Below, in pieces: positions 32,177-41,727 of a stretch of DNA of 64,000 nt. The translations under genes were made by a program, and so were the position numbers. Origin of the DNA: Hydrogenophaga sp. (GTDB lineage: Bacteria; Pseudomonadota; Gammaproteobacteria; Burkholderiales; Burkholderiaceae_C). The stretch is taken from positions 62,001 through 126,000 of the forward strand of contig NZ_JAHBZK010000010.1 of assembly GCF_019635465.1 (NCBI RefSeq), given 5' to 3'. How positions within the stretch are numbered: the first letter of the stretch is position 1; the number at the start of each line of letters is the position of its first letter. Under the pieces are notes generated by a model. It was not told the origin of the DNA. It ran no database searches and saw nothing but the letters and a program-made list of their open reading frames with translations.

Positions 32177-34264
32177 ATGCCTGAAGAAATCTCCCCGGAG
32201 TTGACGCGCTGCCTGGCCGAGGCGCTGGAAGCCTCGCGCCAGTGGGTGCCTGCCTGGCTCGACAAGGTGCAGACCATCCTGCGCGAGCAGGAGCGCTCCG
32301 CGCCCAACTACTACGAGCGCACTGCGCTGATCGATGCCTACACCACGCTACAGCGCAGCCGCGATGCGGTGGCGCGGCATTGGCTGTCGGCGATTGCCGA
32401 AAGCCTGGAGGACGCGCCGTCTGAACTCTTGGGCTTGCCCAAGCGCACCTCGCTGAGACTGGACGAGCTCGAGCTCATGGGCGATGACCAGGTGGTTGAA
32501 AAGGTCGAGACGGCTCGCGTGCAGCAAGTTGCCATGATGAAGGCAGAGGATGCCTACCTCGAGTTCTCGGCGCGCCTGTCCACCGCGCAGGGTTTTCGCG
32601 TTGTCAACGCCGACGCGAACCCGCTCAGCGTCACCGCCTTTGTCGAGTGCCTGATCGAGGCGCTCAAGGCGCTGGAGATCAGCCCTGCCGTGCGCGCCCG
32701 GTGGCTCAACGCCGGGGCGGCGCCGTTGGGCGAGGCGCTGGCCAAGCTCTACCAGCGGCTGGACCTGCTGCTGGCCGAGCAGAACGTCAAACCCGCAGGC
32801 TACGCCGTCATCACCGCACCCGAATCGCGTGCCTTCACCGAGGAGGAGCTCGGCGGTGAAGACCTGCTGGGCGGCCCGATGACCGAGCGTCAGGCCTTGC
32901 TGACGCTGGATCACCTGCACCAGCTGCTGGTGGGCAGCGAGGGCTCGGACATCTCGCAGAACGACGAGATGACGCGCTCGCTGGCGGCCGAAGTGGTCAC
33001 GCTGCTGATGCAGCGCATAGCGGGGGACAAGCGCTTGCTCAAACCGGTGCGCGCGCAGTTGCAGGACATGAAACCCGCGCTGCTGGAGCTGGCCAACAAC
33101 GACCCGCGCTTTTTTGCCGACCGCAACAACCCGGCGCGCCGATTGCTTGACAACGTGACGGCGCGCAGCCTGGCCTATACCAGCGAGCAGGAAGCCGGTT
33201 TCACCGCCTACATGGGCGAGCTGCGCCAGATCGTCAACGACTTGCGTCGCCCGGGGGGCAACATCGCGTCGCGCATTCCGGCGCTGCTGGAGCGCGTGCA
33301 GCGCTCGCAGGATGCGGCGGTGCCCAGGGCCGAGATCGAGGCGCGTGGCCGAGCCATGCAGACCCTGGTCCGCGTGGAGCAGCGCAAGCTGCTGGCCGAG
33401 AAGATTGCCGAGGAATTTCGCGCGCGTGTCGACTACGCCAAGGCACCGGGTCCGGTGCGCCGCTTCCTCACCGGTGTGTGGGCCCTGGTGGTGGCCAAGG
33501 CGCGCATCGACGAGAGCGAACGCCCGCCCATGCTGTCTGGCGATTCACTGGCCAAGCGCTACGTCGACATCCTGGGCGACTTGCTGTGGTCGTGCCAGCT
33601 GAGCCTGGCCAGCCAGAACCGGCCGCGCCTGGTGAAGGTCATCCCGCCCGTGCTACGCACGCTGCGCGAAGGTCTGGACTCGATCGACTACCCGCGCGAA
33701 AAGGTGGAAGCCTTCTTCCAGACGCTGATGGGCTTGCACGAAGCGGCGTACAAGACGCAGCGACCGAGTGGTCGCCCGGCGCCGACGTCGGCCGACAAAG
33801 CGCCCGAGGCAGAGGGCGACGTCAGTGTGCTCAACATGGACGATGACGCCCTGTGGATGCGCCACCAGGAAGCCAAGGACACCAACTTCTACGACGACTC
33901 GCTGCCCGAGTCGACCCAGCCCGCCTTCATGAACACCGAGCCCATGCCGGTGCAGCGCGACTGGGCGGACATCAAGGCCGAGATGGCCTTGCGCGACGCC
34001 ACCGGTCTCAAGGTTGGCGGCTGGTTCGATCTGCAGCAGGACGGCCAGATGTTGCGCGTGCAGCTCACCTGGGCCAGCCCGCACGGCACGCTGTTCCTGT
34101 TCGGCACGGCCTCCGGGCGCTCGTTGTCAATGACGCGCCGTGGCGTGGACCGCCTGATTGAACAAGGCAAGCTGCGCGTGGTGGCCGACTACAGCATGGT
34201 CGATGAGGCGCTGGACGCGGTGGCCGAGCAGGCACTCAAGAACTCCGGCAAGTCGAGCAAGTAG
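32177..34264 (+). CDS. DUF1631 family protein
   Basis: This 695-residue cytoplasmic protein belongs to DUF1631, common in beta- and gamma-proteobacteria. It is mostly helical, with a PilZ-like beta region near the C-terminus (LKVGGWFDLQQDGQMLRVQLTWASPHGTLFLFGTASGRS across residues about 605-650). The family has been linked to cyclic-di-GMP or stress responses only by association; no catalytic motif is seen. ATG 32177 is chosen as the first ATG of the conserved frame. A repeat-rich gap separates its end from the TAXI gene. Confidence 0.85.
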   Translation: MPEEISPELTRCLAEALEASRQWVPAWLDKVQTILREQERSAPNYYERTALIDAYTTLQRSRDAVARHWLSAIAESLEDAPSELLGLPKRTSLRLDELELMGDDQVVEKVETARVQQVAMMKAEDAYLEFSARLSTAQGFRVVNADANPLSVTAFVECLIEALKALEISPAVRARWLNAGAAPLGEALAKLYQRLDLLLAEQNVKPAGYAVITAPESRAFTEEELGGEDLLGGPMTERQALLTLDHLHQLLVGSEGSDISQNDEMTRSLAAEVVTLLMQRIAGDKRLLKPVRAQLQDMKPALLELANNDPRFFADRNNPARRLLDNVTARSLAYTSEQEAGFTAYMGELRQIVNDLRRPGGNIASRIPALLERVQRSQDAAVPRAEIEARGRAMQTLVRVEQRKLLAEKIAEEFRARVDYAKAPGPVRRFLTGVWALVVAKARIDESERPPMLSGDSLAKRYVDILGDLLWSCQLSLASQNRPRLVKVIPPVLRTLREGLDSIDYPREKVEAFFQTLMGLHEAAYKTQRPSGRPAPTSADKAPEAEGDVSVLNMDDDALWMRHQEAKDTNFYDDSLPESTQPAFMNTEPMPVQRDWADIKAEMALRDATGLKVGGWFDLQQDGQMLRVQLTWASPHGTLFLFGTASGRSLSMTRRGVDRLIEQGKLRVVADYSMVDEALDAVAEQALKNSGKSSK

Positions 34265-34292
34265 CTGTTGCGTTGCCGCCTCATTGGCGCGC

Positions 34293-34396
34293 GATGACGG
34301 ATGACTTGCCTCTGCGAGGCTGAATGACAAATGACTGTCTGGGCGCCTGCGCAGTCATCAAGCGCGCAGCGCGAAGTCATTCGTCATTTGTCATCA
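34293..34396. repeat. ATGAC repeat array with inverted arms between convergent genes
   Basis: Four ATGAC-type words occur at 34293-34308 and 34323-34336, and four GTCAT words on the right at 34353-34360 and 34374-34396. ATGACAAATGAC (34324-34335) is exactly complementary to GTCATTTGTCAT (34383-34394), so RNA from either side can form a stem. It may be a bidirectional terminator or a local repeat family. Confidence 0.6.
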
Positions 34397-34403
34397 AGGC
34401 ACG

Positions 34404-35768
34404 TCACGCCGGCGCGCCCACCGCCTGTGCGCTGCCTTTGCGCAGCAGCTTCTTGCGCACCAGGTGGATGTTGCCGCGCAAGGCATAGAGCTCATCGGTG
34501 TACGACAGCGGCACCACCACCTTCTCCACCTTGTGCTCCATGTCGTCGAGCTGGGCAATGAGTTCATCGGCCGACGCGCTGCCGGCTTCGTGGCGCTGCT
34601 CGATGTCGCGCAGCTCGGCGTACCAGCGGAACACGCGCGAGCGGATGCGGAAGGTGTAGAGCGGCGGCACGATGCGCGACAGCGGCAGTGCCAGCGCGAT
34701 GATCAGGCCCATGGCCAGCCACATGCGCTCGATGACGTTGGCCAGCCAGAACGGCAGGTAGCGCTGCAGAAAGGGCAGGCCGCCCTTGAGGGCGCGCTCG
34801 GCCTCGGGCGCGACCGGCAGCTCGCTGTGGTCGAGGTTGGGGTATTCGCGCGCCCGGTTGAACCAGCCTGCGCCACCGTGCATCTCGACCGCCGTCTGCG
34901 CAAACAGCTGCAGCACGGCGGGGTGGGTGCCGGCACGCGCAAGCAGGCTGGTGGTCGAGGCCACCAGGCGCACGTTGCGTGGCGGCACGTTGTTGGCCAG
35001 ATCCACCATGCCCTGCGGCATGGTCACGGGTGTGAGGTAGCCGAAGCGGCGCGAGTAGGCCTCGGCCTGCGCGAAGTCCAGCAGTTTCACGCCCGGCGTC
35101 TGCAGCAGCATCTGCACGATCAGCGATTCGGGTGCCGAGGCGAACACGAGGGCGTCGAGCTGCCCGTCCAGAAAGGCCACCGTGGCCGGCGTCTGCTCCA
35201 GCTGGCTGAGCACGATCTCGCGTGGTTCGATGCGGTTGACCTGAAGCAAGGTGTTGAACAAGCGGGGCACACCGCTGCCGGGCGTGCCCACGTTGACCCG
35301 CCAGCCCTTGAGGTCGGCCAGGTTCTTCAGCACAGGTTCCTTCTGCAGGCGCTTGGCGGCGTCTTCGCGATAGAACAGCCACAGGGGTTCCACGAACAGG
35401 CTGCCCAGGGAGACGATGCTGTCCTCCTCGTCGTAGCCGAGGTCGGCCGAGCCGCCTTGCACGAAACCCAGGTCCACCTCGCCGCGGCGCAGGCGGTCGA
35501 GGTTGTCGGACGAACCCTCGGTGCGCACCATTTCAACGGTGATGCCGTAGCGCTTGAGGGCCTGTGCATAGCGCTGACCGAAGGCGTCGTAGGCGCTTTG
35601 TTCCGGCCCGGTGGCCAGCACCACCTTCTTGGGCGGGTTGGGGTTGAGCCACCACCAGGTGAAGCCCAGCAGGGCGATCGTGAGCAGCACGATCGGGCTG
35701 CCCGAGAGCAGCATCTCCTTGAGCGAGATCAGGGTGTAGCGCAGGGTCTTGGGCATGGGCGCGAACAT
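34404..35768 (-). CDS. Membrane-anchored TAXI-type solute-binding protein
   Basis: This 454-residue protein carries a TAXI (TRAP-associated, extracytoplasmic) solute-binding domain: VVLATGPEQSAYDAFGQRYA near residue 50, then RRGEVDLGFVQGGSADL and GWRVNVGTPGSGVPRLFNTLL. Unlike ordinary soluble TAXI proteins it has an N-terminal transmembrane helix (residues about 24-42), a second one (about 345-365) and a cytoplasmic coiled-coil tail of about 85 residues. No TRAP membrane subunit is adjacent. It may sense rather than transport. Start MFAPMPK at 35768, or MPK at 35756. Confidence 0.8.
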   Translation of the reverse strand: MFAPMPKTLRYTLISLKEMLLSGSPIVLLTIALLGFTWWWLNPNPPKKVVLATGPEQSAYDAFGQRYAQALKRYGITVEMVRTEGSSDNLDRLRRGEVDLGFVQGGSADLGYDEEDSIVSLGSLFVEPLWLFYREDAAKRLQKEPVLKNLADLKGWRVNVGTPGSGVPRLFNTLLQVNRIEPREIVLSQLEQTPATVAFLDGQLDALVFASAPESLIVQMLLQTPGVKLLDFAQAEAYSRRFGYLTPVTMPQGMVDLANNVPPRNVRLVASTTSLLARAGTHPAVLQLFAQTAVEMHGGAGWFNRAREYPNLDHSELPVAPEAERALKGGLPFLQRYLPFWLANVIERMWLAMGLIIALALPLSRIVPPLYTFRIRSRVFRWYAELRDIEQRHEAGSASADELIAQLDDMEHKVEKVVVPLSYTDELYALRGNIHLVRKKLLRKGSAQAVGAPA

Positions 35769-35783
35769 AGCACGCGACCCATG

Positions 35784-35809
35784 AAAAACGCCCGGCGTTG
35801 CCGGGCGTT
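35784..35809 (-). terminator. Terminator behind the chemoreceptor gene
   Basis: Read on the minus strand, AACGCCCGGC (35800-35809) pairs with GCCGGGCGTT (35787-35796) and continues into five T. It lies 28 bases after the chemoreceptor stop. Confidence 0.8.
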
Positions 35810-35836
35810 ACAGAAGCGTCGACGGCTTGGCCGCGC

Positions 35837-37420
35837 TCAGCCCTGCACCTTGCCGCGCTGGTGCAGGCGGAACACGCCGACCGCCTCGTACATCACCTGG
35901 GCCTGCGATTGCAGCGAGCTGGCCGCTGCAGCGAGCTGTTCGACCATGGCCGAGTTCTGCTGCGTCACGCTGTCGAGCTGACCGACCGCCTGGTTGATCT
36001 GCGCGATGCCGCTGGATTGTTCTTGCGTGGCGTGGGTGATGTCGCCGATCAGCGCGTTGACCTGCTCGACCGAGCCCACCACGCCGGCCATGGTCTGGCC
36101 GGTGCTGTGCACCAGCTGGTTGCCCTGCGCCACCTTGTGGGCTGATTCGTCGATCAACTGCTTGATTTCCTTGGCGGCGTCCAGCGTGCGCTGCGCCAGT
36201 TGTCGCACCTCGCCGGCCACCACCGCAAAGCCACGGCCTTGCTCGCCAGCGCGCGCGGCTTCCACTGCGGCATTGAGCGCCAGGATGTTGGTCTGGAACG
36301 AGATGCCGTCGATGACCTGGATGATCTCGCCGATGCGCGCGGAGCTGCGGCTGATGTCTTCCATCGTGTTCACCACGTCGTGCATGGCCTGGTTGCCATC
36401 GCGCGCCACCGACGCAGCCTGCTGCGCCAGTCGGGCCGCTTCGCCCGCGGTGCTGGCACTTTGCGCCACCGTGCTGTTCATCTGGTCCATTGAAGCGGCG
36501 GTTTCTTCCAGGTTGCTGGCCTGCGCCTCGGTGCGCGAGGACAGGTCCTGGTTGCCGGCGGCGATTTCGCGGCTGGCAACCTGCACATGCTCCACTTCTT
36601 CGCGCACATCGGACACGACGGCTTGCAGGTTGACGTTGAGCTGGTTCAGCGCCTTGGCCAGGCCACCAAACTCGCCCGAGCCGATGCGGCGCAGGCGGGT
36701 GGTGAGATCGCCAGCGGCCATGGTGTTGGCGAATGCGATCGCACTTTGCAGCGGTTCAACGACTTGCTGGCGCAGCAACCAGGCCGCCACACCAGCCGCG
36801 CCCAAAGCGGGCACCAGGGCGCCCAGCCAGGCCCAGCCATTGAGGCCGCTGCCCCAGTGGCCCAGGGCCATGCCGACGGCGGTGAGTGCAAGGCTCACAA
36901 CACCGATGGTCTTGCCCAGGGTGGGGCGCAGCAGGCTCTGCAAGGCACCGCGCCAGCCGGCCAGCACCACGCGGCCGCTGTGCAGCGTGGTCAGGGCCTG
37001 GCCCTGCTCGCGTTCGGCGCGCATTTGCGCATAGAGCTTTTCAGCAGCCTGCACCTGCTCGCGCGTGGGTTTGGTGCGCACCGACATGTAGCCGACGGCC
37101 TGGCCGTTGTTCACGATGGGCGTGGCGTTGGCCATGACCCAGTAGTGGTCGCCGTTCTTGCGGCGGTTCTTCACCAGTGCCGACCAGGGCGAGCCGCTCT
37201 TGAGCGTGGCCCACATGTCGCGAAAGGCCTCCGCCGGCATGTCGGGGTGGCGGATCAGGTTGTGCGGCTGGCCCAGCAATTCCTCGCGGCTGTAGCCGCT
37301 GACGGCCACGAAGGCCGGGTTGCAGTAGGTGATGTGACTTTGCAGGTCGGTGGTCGAGACCAGCGTGACGCCGTCGGGAATGACGAACTCTTGTTGTGTG
37401 ACGGGCAGATTCGTGCGCAT
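35837..37420 (-). CDS. PAS-containing methyl-accepting chemotaxis protein (Aer-like)
   Basis: This 527-residue transducer has an N-terminal PAS domain ([20 protein letters not shown], then [15 protein letters not shown]), two short membrane segments at residues about 178-235, a HAMP-like linker and the full signalling helix pair. The conserved hairpin tip [40 protein letters not shown] is present across about residues 405-445. It likely senses redox or oxygen through PAS, as Aer does, and reports to CheA. Start ATG 37420 begins the [12 protein letters not shown] head typical of this group. Confidence 0.92.
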   Translation of the reverse strand: MRTNLPVTQQEFVIPDGVTLVSTTDLQSHITYCNPAFVAVSGYSREELLGQPHNLIRHPDMPAEAFRDMWATLKSGSPWSALVKNRRKNGDHYWVMANATPIVNNGQAVGYMSVRTKPTREQVQAAEKLYAQMRAEREQGQALTTLHSGRVVLAGWRGALQSLLRPTLGKTIGVVSLALTAVGMALGHWGSGLNGWAWLGALVPALGAAGVAAWLLRQQVVEPLQSAIAFANTMAAGDLTTRLRRIGSGEFGGLAKALNQLNVNLQAVVSDVREEVEHVQVASREIAAGNQDLSSRTEAQASNLEETAASMDQMNSTVAQSASTAGEAARLAQQAASVARDGNQAMHDVVNTMEDISRSSARIGEIIQVIDGISFQTNILALNAAVEAARAGEQGRGFAVVAGEVRQLAQRTLDAAKEIKQLIDESAHKVAQGNQLVHSTGQTMAGVVGSVEQVNALIGDITHATQEQSSGIAQINQAVGQLDSVTQQNSAMVEQLAAAASSLQSQAQVMYEAVGVFRLHQRGKVQG

Positions 37421-37567
37421 GTGTAAGTCCTGGGTACTCTCGCCGGGCGCAGTGCGCCCCATTGCAAGAAAAGGTGCAAGAGAGTATCGGCACTTCAGGC
37501 CCTTTCTGAACGCCGGAACACAGGGCAAAACGCCCGTCTGACCGCTGCTTCGGGCGCCTTCGGTTGC

Positions 37568-37855
37568 TCAGGGTGCGCGCTCGATCGACAAGACCGTATA
37601 GGCGCCGTTGATCTGGTCGGCGGTGAAGCGCACCTTGTCGCCGGCTTTGAGCGCGGACAGCTGCGCCGGGTCCTTGACCTTGAAGACCATGGTCATGGGC
37701 GGCATGTCCAGGTTCTTGATTTCACCGTGCTTGATCGTGACTTCCTGGCCTGCGCTGTTGACGCGGCGGACCTCGCCTTCGGTCACGGGCAGGTCGGCGG
37801 CCATCGCGGCGCCGGCCAGCAGCCAGGCGGCTGCGATGAGGGGTTTGAACGTCAT
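37568..37855 (-). CDS. CusF-like periplasmic copper-binding protein
   Basis: This 95-residue protein has a signal peptide (MTFKPLIAAAWLLAGAAMAA) and a small beta-barrel of the CusF type: GEVRRVNSAGQEVTIKHGEIKNLDMPPMTMVFKVKD across residues 30-65. The His, Met and Met of IKHGEIKNLDMPPMTM are the copper ligands of that family. It would pass Cu(I) to an exporter or to the multicopper oxidase. It is the last gene of the copper operon, 32 bases after the DUF411 gene. Confidence 0.88.
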   Translation of the reverse strand: MTFKPLIAAAWLLAGAAMAADLPVTEGEVRRVNSAGQEVTIKHGEIKNLDMPPMTMVFKVKDPAQLSALKAGDKVRFTADQINGAYTVLSIERAP

Positions 37856-37887
37856 GGGGACTCCATCGGGAACAGGGAAGAAATGCA

Positions 37888-38364
37888 TCAGCGGAAGTAG
37901 GACTGGAAGACGCGGGACTGGCCGTTGCGCAGGACCAGCAGCACGTCGTGCGGGTCCTGGCGGCCGTTGTAGGCGGGGCCGTCCATGCCGGGGCTGCCCA
38001 CCGGCATGCCGGGCACGGCCAGGCCCAGTGCATCGGGGCGTTCGGCGAGCAGGCGGTGAATGTCGCGCGCGGGTACGTGGCCCTCGATCACATAGCCACC
38101 GATGCGCGCGGTGTGGCACGAGGCGTAGCGATCGGGCAGGCCCAGGCGTTTGCGCACGGCGGTGTTGCCGGTGTCGAAGGTCTGCACCGCGATGCCGTTG
38201 CTGCGCAGGTGGTTGACCCAGTCGTGGCAGCAGCCGCAGTTCGGGTCTTTCCAGACCTGCAGGGTGAGGGGTGTGGCGTCGGTGGTCGCACGCGCCAGCG
38301 GCAGCAGAGCCGACAGGGCGGCGGCGGTGATCAGTTGTCGTCGTGGGGTGGGCATGGGGTTCAT
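37888..38364 (-). CDS. DUF411 periplasmic metal-binding protein
   Basis: This 158-residue exported protein shows the DUF411 signature: VWKDPNCGCCHDWVNHLRSNGI (CGCC metal or redox motif, residues about 38-50), LPDRYASCHTARIGGYVIEGHVP, and the PGMPVGSPGM motif near residue 125. The family is tied to copper resistance islands. It overlaps the cupredoxin gene before it by four bases (ATGA). The start may be 38364 or the second Met at 38355. A twin-arginine-like PRRQLITAAALS head precedes the hydrophobic segment. Confidence 0.9.
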   Translation of the reverse strand: MNPMPTPRRQLITAAALSALLPLARATTDATPLTLQVWKDPNCGCCHDWVNHLRSNGIAVQTFDTGNTAVRKRLGLPDRYASCHTARIGGYVIEGHVPARDIHRLLAERPDALGLAVPGMPVGSPGMDGPAYNGRQDPHDVLLVLRNGQSRVFQSYFR

Positions 38365-38867
38365 CCTTTGGGGGTGACACGCAGCGTGCCGCGCATGCCG
38401 GCTTCGTAGTGGCCGGCGATCAGGCAGGCGAATTCGAAGTCACCCGCGCGGTTGAAGTGCCAGACCACATCGCCCTGGCGCCCTGGGGGGACGTGGGCCA
38501 TGTAGGGCTCGTCGTGCTGCATGCCGGGGAAGCGCTTCATCAGCGCGGCGTGTGCTTCGAGTTCTTCTCGGGTGCCGAGCACGATCTCGTGCATCACGGC
38601 ACCGGCGTTGACCGCGCGGATGCGCAAGGTCTCGCCTTCGCGCACGGTGATGTGGTTGGGCGTGAGGCGCATGTCGTCGCTCATGCGCACGGTGAGGGTG
38701 CGGCGTACGTCTTTGACGTCGCCGGCGATCCCCCAAGGCTTTTGCTCCTTCGTTTGTTCCTTGACCACGGGCATGGCCTCGCCATGCTTCTGATCGCCAT
38801 GGGCATGGGCCAGCGGCCAGGCCGCGGCCAGGGGCCAGCCCAGCAGGGTTCGTCGTGTGGTGTTCAT
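38361..38867 (-). CDS. Cupredoxin-family copper protein
   Basis: This 168-residue exported protein has an N-terminal RRTLLGWPLAAAWPLA signal (Tat-like) and a cupredoxin beta-sandwich: MRLTPNHITVREGETLRIRAVNAGAVMHEIVLGT and FEFACLIAGHYEAGMRGTLRV. The copper site is visible as H in MHEI, C in FACLIAGHYEAGM, the following H and M, i.e. H...C-x4-H-x4-M. It belongs to the copper operon between the multicopper oxidase and DUF411 genes and probably donates electrons or copper. Confidence 0.9.
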   Translation of the reverse strand: MNTTRRTLLGWPLAAAWPLAHAHGDQKHGEAMPVVKEQTKEQKPWGIAGDVKDVRRTLTVRMSDDMRLTPNHITVREGETLRIRAVNAGAVMHEIVLGTREELEAHAALMKRFPGMQHDEPYMAHVPPGRQGDVVWHFNRAGDFEFACLIAGHYEAGMRGTLRVTPKG

Positions 38868-38868
38868 C

Positions 38869-40260
38869 TCAGTGCTCCATGCCGTGTTGGTGACCCGAGG
38901 GTTTGCGTGCGCGGCCGTCGGGCGGATTGGGGTTGGCGGGCGCCCGCACCGGGGCCGGGGCTTGTGCGCCCTCGACCAGCCGCGCCTGCGTGCCTGGGGG
39001 TTGTTTGAAGTCGCCAGGGTCGGCGTAGTCGCCGGGCTTGAGGTCGGCACGCACCTTGAGGGTGGTGAACATGCCGCCCATCTCGATGGCGCCATAGGGC
39101 CCGGTGCCGGTCATCATGGGGAAGGTGTTGGCGGGCAGCTCCATCTGCATCTCACCCATGTCGGCCATGCCGCGCTCGCCCATCACCATGTAGTCGGGTG
39201 CGGCGCGCTGCAGCGGGCCCACGAGGCCGCGGTGGTCAACGCCGATCATGGTGGGCACGGCATGGCCCATGGCGCCCATGGTGTGGTGGCTCTTGTGGCA
39301 GTGCATGGCCCAGTCACCGGGTTCGTCGGCGATGAACTCGATCTGGCGCATCTGCCCGACGGCCACGTCCACCGTCACTTCGGGCCAGCGCGCGGTCTTG
39401 GGGGTGGGGCCGCCATCGGTGCCGGTGACCTCGAACTCGATGCCGTGGATGTGCACCGGGTGGTTGGTCATGGTGAGGTTGCCCACGCGCACACGCACCC
39501 GCTCGCCCAGGCGGGCCACCAGGGGGCTGATGCCCGGAAACACCCGGCTGTTCCAGGCCCAGATGTTCTGGTCGAGCATGGTGTTGACCTGCGGGGTGGC
39601 GCTGCCCGGTTCGACGTCGAAGGCATTGAGCAGGAAGCAGTAGTCGCGCTGCGCCTCGGCAATGAGCGGGTGTTTGCCTTTGGGGTGGGTCACCCACATG
39701 CCCATCATGCCCATGGCCATCTGCACCATCTCGTCGGCATGCGGGTGGTACATGAAGGTGCCAGGTCGGCGCGCCACGAACTCGTAGACGAAGGTTTTGC
39801 CGGGCGCAATCTGCGGCTGGTTCAAGCCACCCACGCCGTCCATGCCGTTGGGCAATCGCTGACCGTGCCAATGCACTGTGGTGTGCTCGGGCAGGCGGTT
39901 GGTCACGAACAGGCGCACGCGATCGCCTTCGACCACTTCGATGGTGGGGCCCGGGCTCTGGCCGTTGTAGCCCCACATGTTCACGTTGAAGCCGGGCGCC
40001 ATCTCGCGCACCACCGGCTCGGCCACCAGGTGGAACTCCTTGACGCCGTCGTTCATGCGCCAGGGAAGGGTCCAGCCGTTGAGGGTGATCACGGGGTTGT
40101 AGGGGCGACCCGCGCCGGTCACACCCGGGGGCAGCCAGGGTGCGGCGGTCTCGGCCGATGTCTGTTGCACGGCCTCGGGCAGGGCAGCCATGGCCACGCG
40201 GCTGACGCTGGCGGCAGCCACCGCGGAGGCGCCGGCAGCGAAGAAATGTCGTCGTTGCAT
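38869..40260 (-). CDS. Multicopper oxidase (CopA-like)
   Basis: This 463-residue periplasmic oxidase has a signal peptide starting RRHFFAAGAS and all four copper-binding motifs: HWHG near residue 130, YHPHADEM near 172, HPVHIHG near 274 and HCHKSHHTMGAM near 325, where Cys, two His and the axial Met serve the type 1 site. It can oxidise Cu(I) to the less toxic Cu(II). Met-rich stretches (MVQMAMGMMGMW; MADMGEMQM) are typical of copper oxidases. The tail is Pro-rich with a GHQHGMEH end. It is flanked by cupredoxin and TolC-like genes one and nine bases away. Confidence 0.93.
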   Translation of the reverse strand: MQRRHFFAAGASAVAAASVSRVAMAALPEAVQQTSAETAAPWLPPGVTGAGRPYNPVITLNGWTLPWRMNDGVKEFHLVAEPVVREMAPGFNVNMWGYNGQSPGPTIEVVEGDRVRLFVTNRLPEHTTVHWHGQRLPNGMDGVGGLNQPQIAPGKTFVYEFVARRPGTFMYHPHADEMVQMAMGMMGMWVTHPKGKHPLIAEAQRDYCFLLNAFDVEPGSATPQVNTMLDQNIWAWNSRVFPGISPLVARLGERVRVRVGNLTMTNHPVHIHGIEFEVTGTDGGPTPKTARWPEVTVDVAVGQMRQIEFIADEPGDWAMHCHKSHHTMGAMGHAVPTMIGVDHRGLVGPLQRAAPDYMVMGERGMADMGEMQMELPANTFPMMTGTGPYGAIEMGGMFTTLKVRADLKPGDYADPGDFKQPPGTQARLVEGAQAPAPVRAPANPNPPDGRARKPSGHQHGMEH

Positions 40261-40269
40261 GGAGATTCC

Positions 40270-41649
40270 TCAGTGGGGGCTGTTGCCGGCGCTGTCGCCA
40301 GCGGCGGACTGGGCGGCATCAAGGGCGAAGTCGGCGCCGCCGAGCAAGGCCTGCCAGGCGGCCTGGGCACGCCAGTAGCCGCGGCGGGCCTGGGTGGCGG
40401 CGTCGAGCGCGGCGCCGCGTTCGCGTGCGCTGGCCAGCAGTTGCCAGGTGCTCTCGAGCATGCCGTTGTAGCGCAGCAGGCTCTCTTGCTGACGGGCCTC
40501 GCCCAGTTGCACCAGCACCGCGTCGGCGTGCAAGGCCTGGGCATGGCGCACCGTCAGTTGGGCCCAGGCCAGTCGCGCAGCGGCGCGGCGTTCGCTGGCC
40601 ATGCGCAGCAACCTGGCCCGGTGTTCGTCGGCCTCCAGTGGTTGCGCCTCGCGCAGCATGCGTGGATCGTCCACGCGTGGCGGTTCGGGGCGCGCATTGC
40701 CAGGTTCGGGCATGGCCTTCAGCGCAGCGTCGCGGGCCTCGCGCCAGGCCTGCCAGCGACCGGTGGGCAAGCTGTCGAAGACCCGCTTCGACTCAGCCTG
40801 TTCAATGGGCAACACTGTGTCGGCTTGCAGCACGTCGCGCTCGGGCGAGCCACTGCCGCTCAAGCTTGGCGGCGGCGCGGGCAGGCTGGTCGGCAGTTGT
40901 TGCCCCAGCGCCTGCACGGCGTCGGCCCGCCAGATGCCCATAAGACCGGCCAGACGCTCCAATGCGACTTGCGCGCTCAGGGCGGCGTCGCTCTGTGCGC
41001 GCCAGGCCGTGGCCTCGCTGCGCTGCTCTTGTGCCAGCCGTGCCTGCGACCAGTTGCCTGCGCGCACCATGCGCCGGCCCAGTTCGACGCCGGTGCGCAC
41101 GGCGTCCAGGGCGGCCGCGCTGGCACGCGCGCCGGCGTGGGTGGCGACGGCGTCGATCCACGCGCCCTGCAGATCGCGTACGTGGGCCGCATAGGCGGCG
41201 CGCACGCGCGCTTGCTCGATCGGGCTCAAGCCGGGCCGGATGAACAGGTCGGGCCGCTGCTGCAGCGATACCCGCAAGGCCTCGGCGGGGGAGAGCGGTT
41301 CGCCGACGGACGCAGCTGCGTCCTGGGGTTGGCCGCCGGGCTGTCGCGCCTCCCAGCGCAGCAGGTCGATGTGGCCGCGCGGGAATTGCGCCACCTGTTG
41401 GTTGAGCTCGCGCCAGATGGCGCGCGCCTGCGCCAGGTCGGCCGGTAGCTCGGGGGTGTCCAGGCGCTGTGGCGCGGGCATTGCCAGCGGCACCATAGCG
41501 GACGGTGTGTTCGGGTCGGCCGCGCGCAGGGCGTCGGCCGGGTCGGTCATGGGGAGCCGGGCCGAGGTGTCGTTCGTCGTCGGCGAGGCCAGCAACGGGC
41601 CGACCAGCAGCGCCAGGCACCAGGGTGCCAGCCGCAAGGGGTGGGGCAT
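40270..41649 (-). CDS. TolC-family outer-membrane protein
   Basis: This 459-residue protein starts with a signal peptide (PLRLAPWCLALLVGPLLA) and is otherwise long charged, Ala/Gln-rich helices, the TolC coiled-coil pattern, with two similar halves. In this operon it probably gives the outer-membrane exit for copper or the copper protein complex. It lacks an inner-membrane pump partner nearby. AGGAGATCCCC before ATG 41649 is a strong ribosome site. Identification is by fold pattern and neighbours, as sequence similarity in this family is low. Confidence 0.78.
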   Translation of the reverse strand: MPHPLRLAPWCLALLVGPLLASPTTNDTSARLPMTDPADALRAADPNTPSAMVPLAMPAPQRLDTPELPADLAQARAIWRELNQQVAQFPRGHIDLLRWEARQPGGQPQDAAASVGEPLSPAEALRVSLQQRPDLFIRPGLSPIEQARVRAAYAAHVRDLQGAWIDAVATHAGARASAAALDAVRTGVELGRRMVRAGNWSQARLAQEQRSEATAWRAQSDAALSAQVALERLAGLMGIWRADAVQALGQQLPTSLPAPPPSLSGSGSPERDVLQADTVLPIEQAESKRVFDSLPTGRWQAWREARDAALKAMPEPGNARPEPPRVDDPRMLREAQPLEADEHRARLLRMASERRAAARLAWAQLTVRHAQALHADAVLVQLGEARQQESLLRYNGMLESTWQLLASARERGAALDAATQARRGYWRAQAAWQALLGGADFALDAAQSAAGDSAGNSPH

Positions 41650-41727
41650 GGGGATCTCCTGAAGGTTCACGGAAGGCGCCCGTCGCGCGACTGCGGTCGC
41701 GCGCGGACGCACCACGGGTGGGAACGC

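Noticed and set aside
38857..41448. 863-codon plus-strand frame across the copper operon
   Set aside because: It is antisense to several genes with intact metal-binding motifs and has a Gly/His-rich shadow composition.
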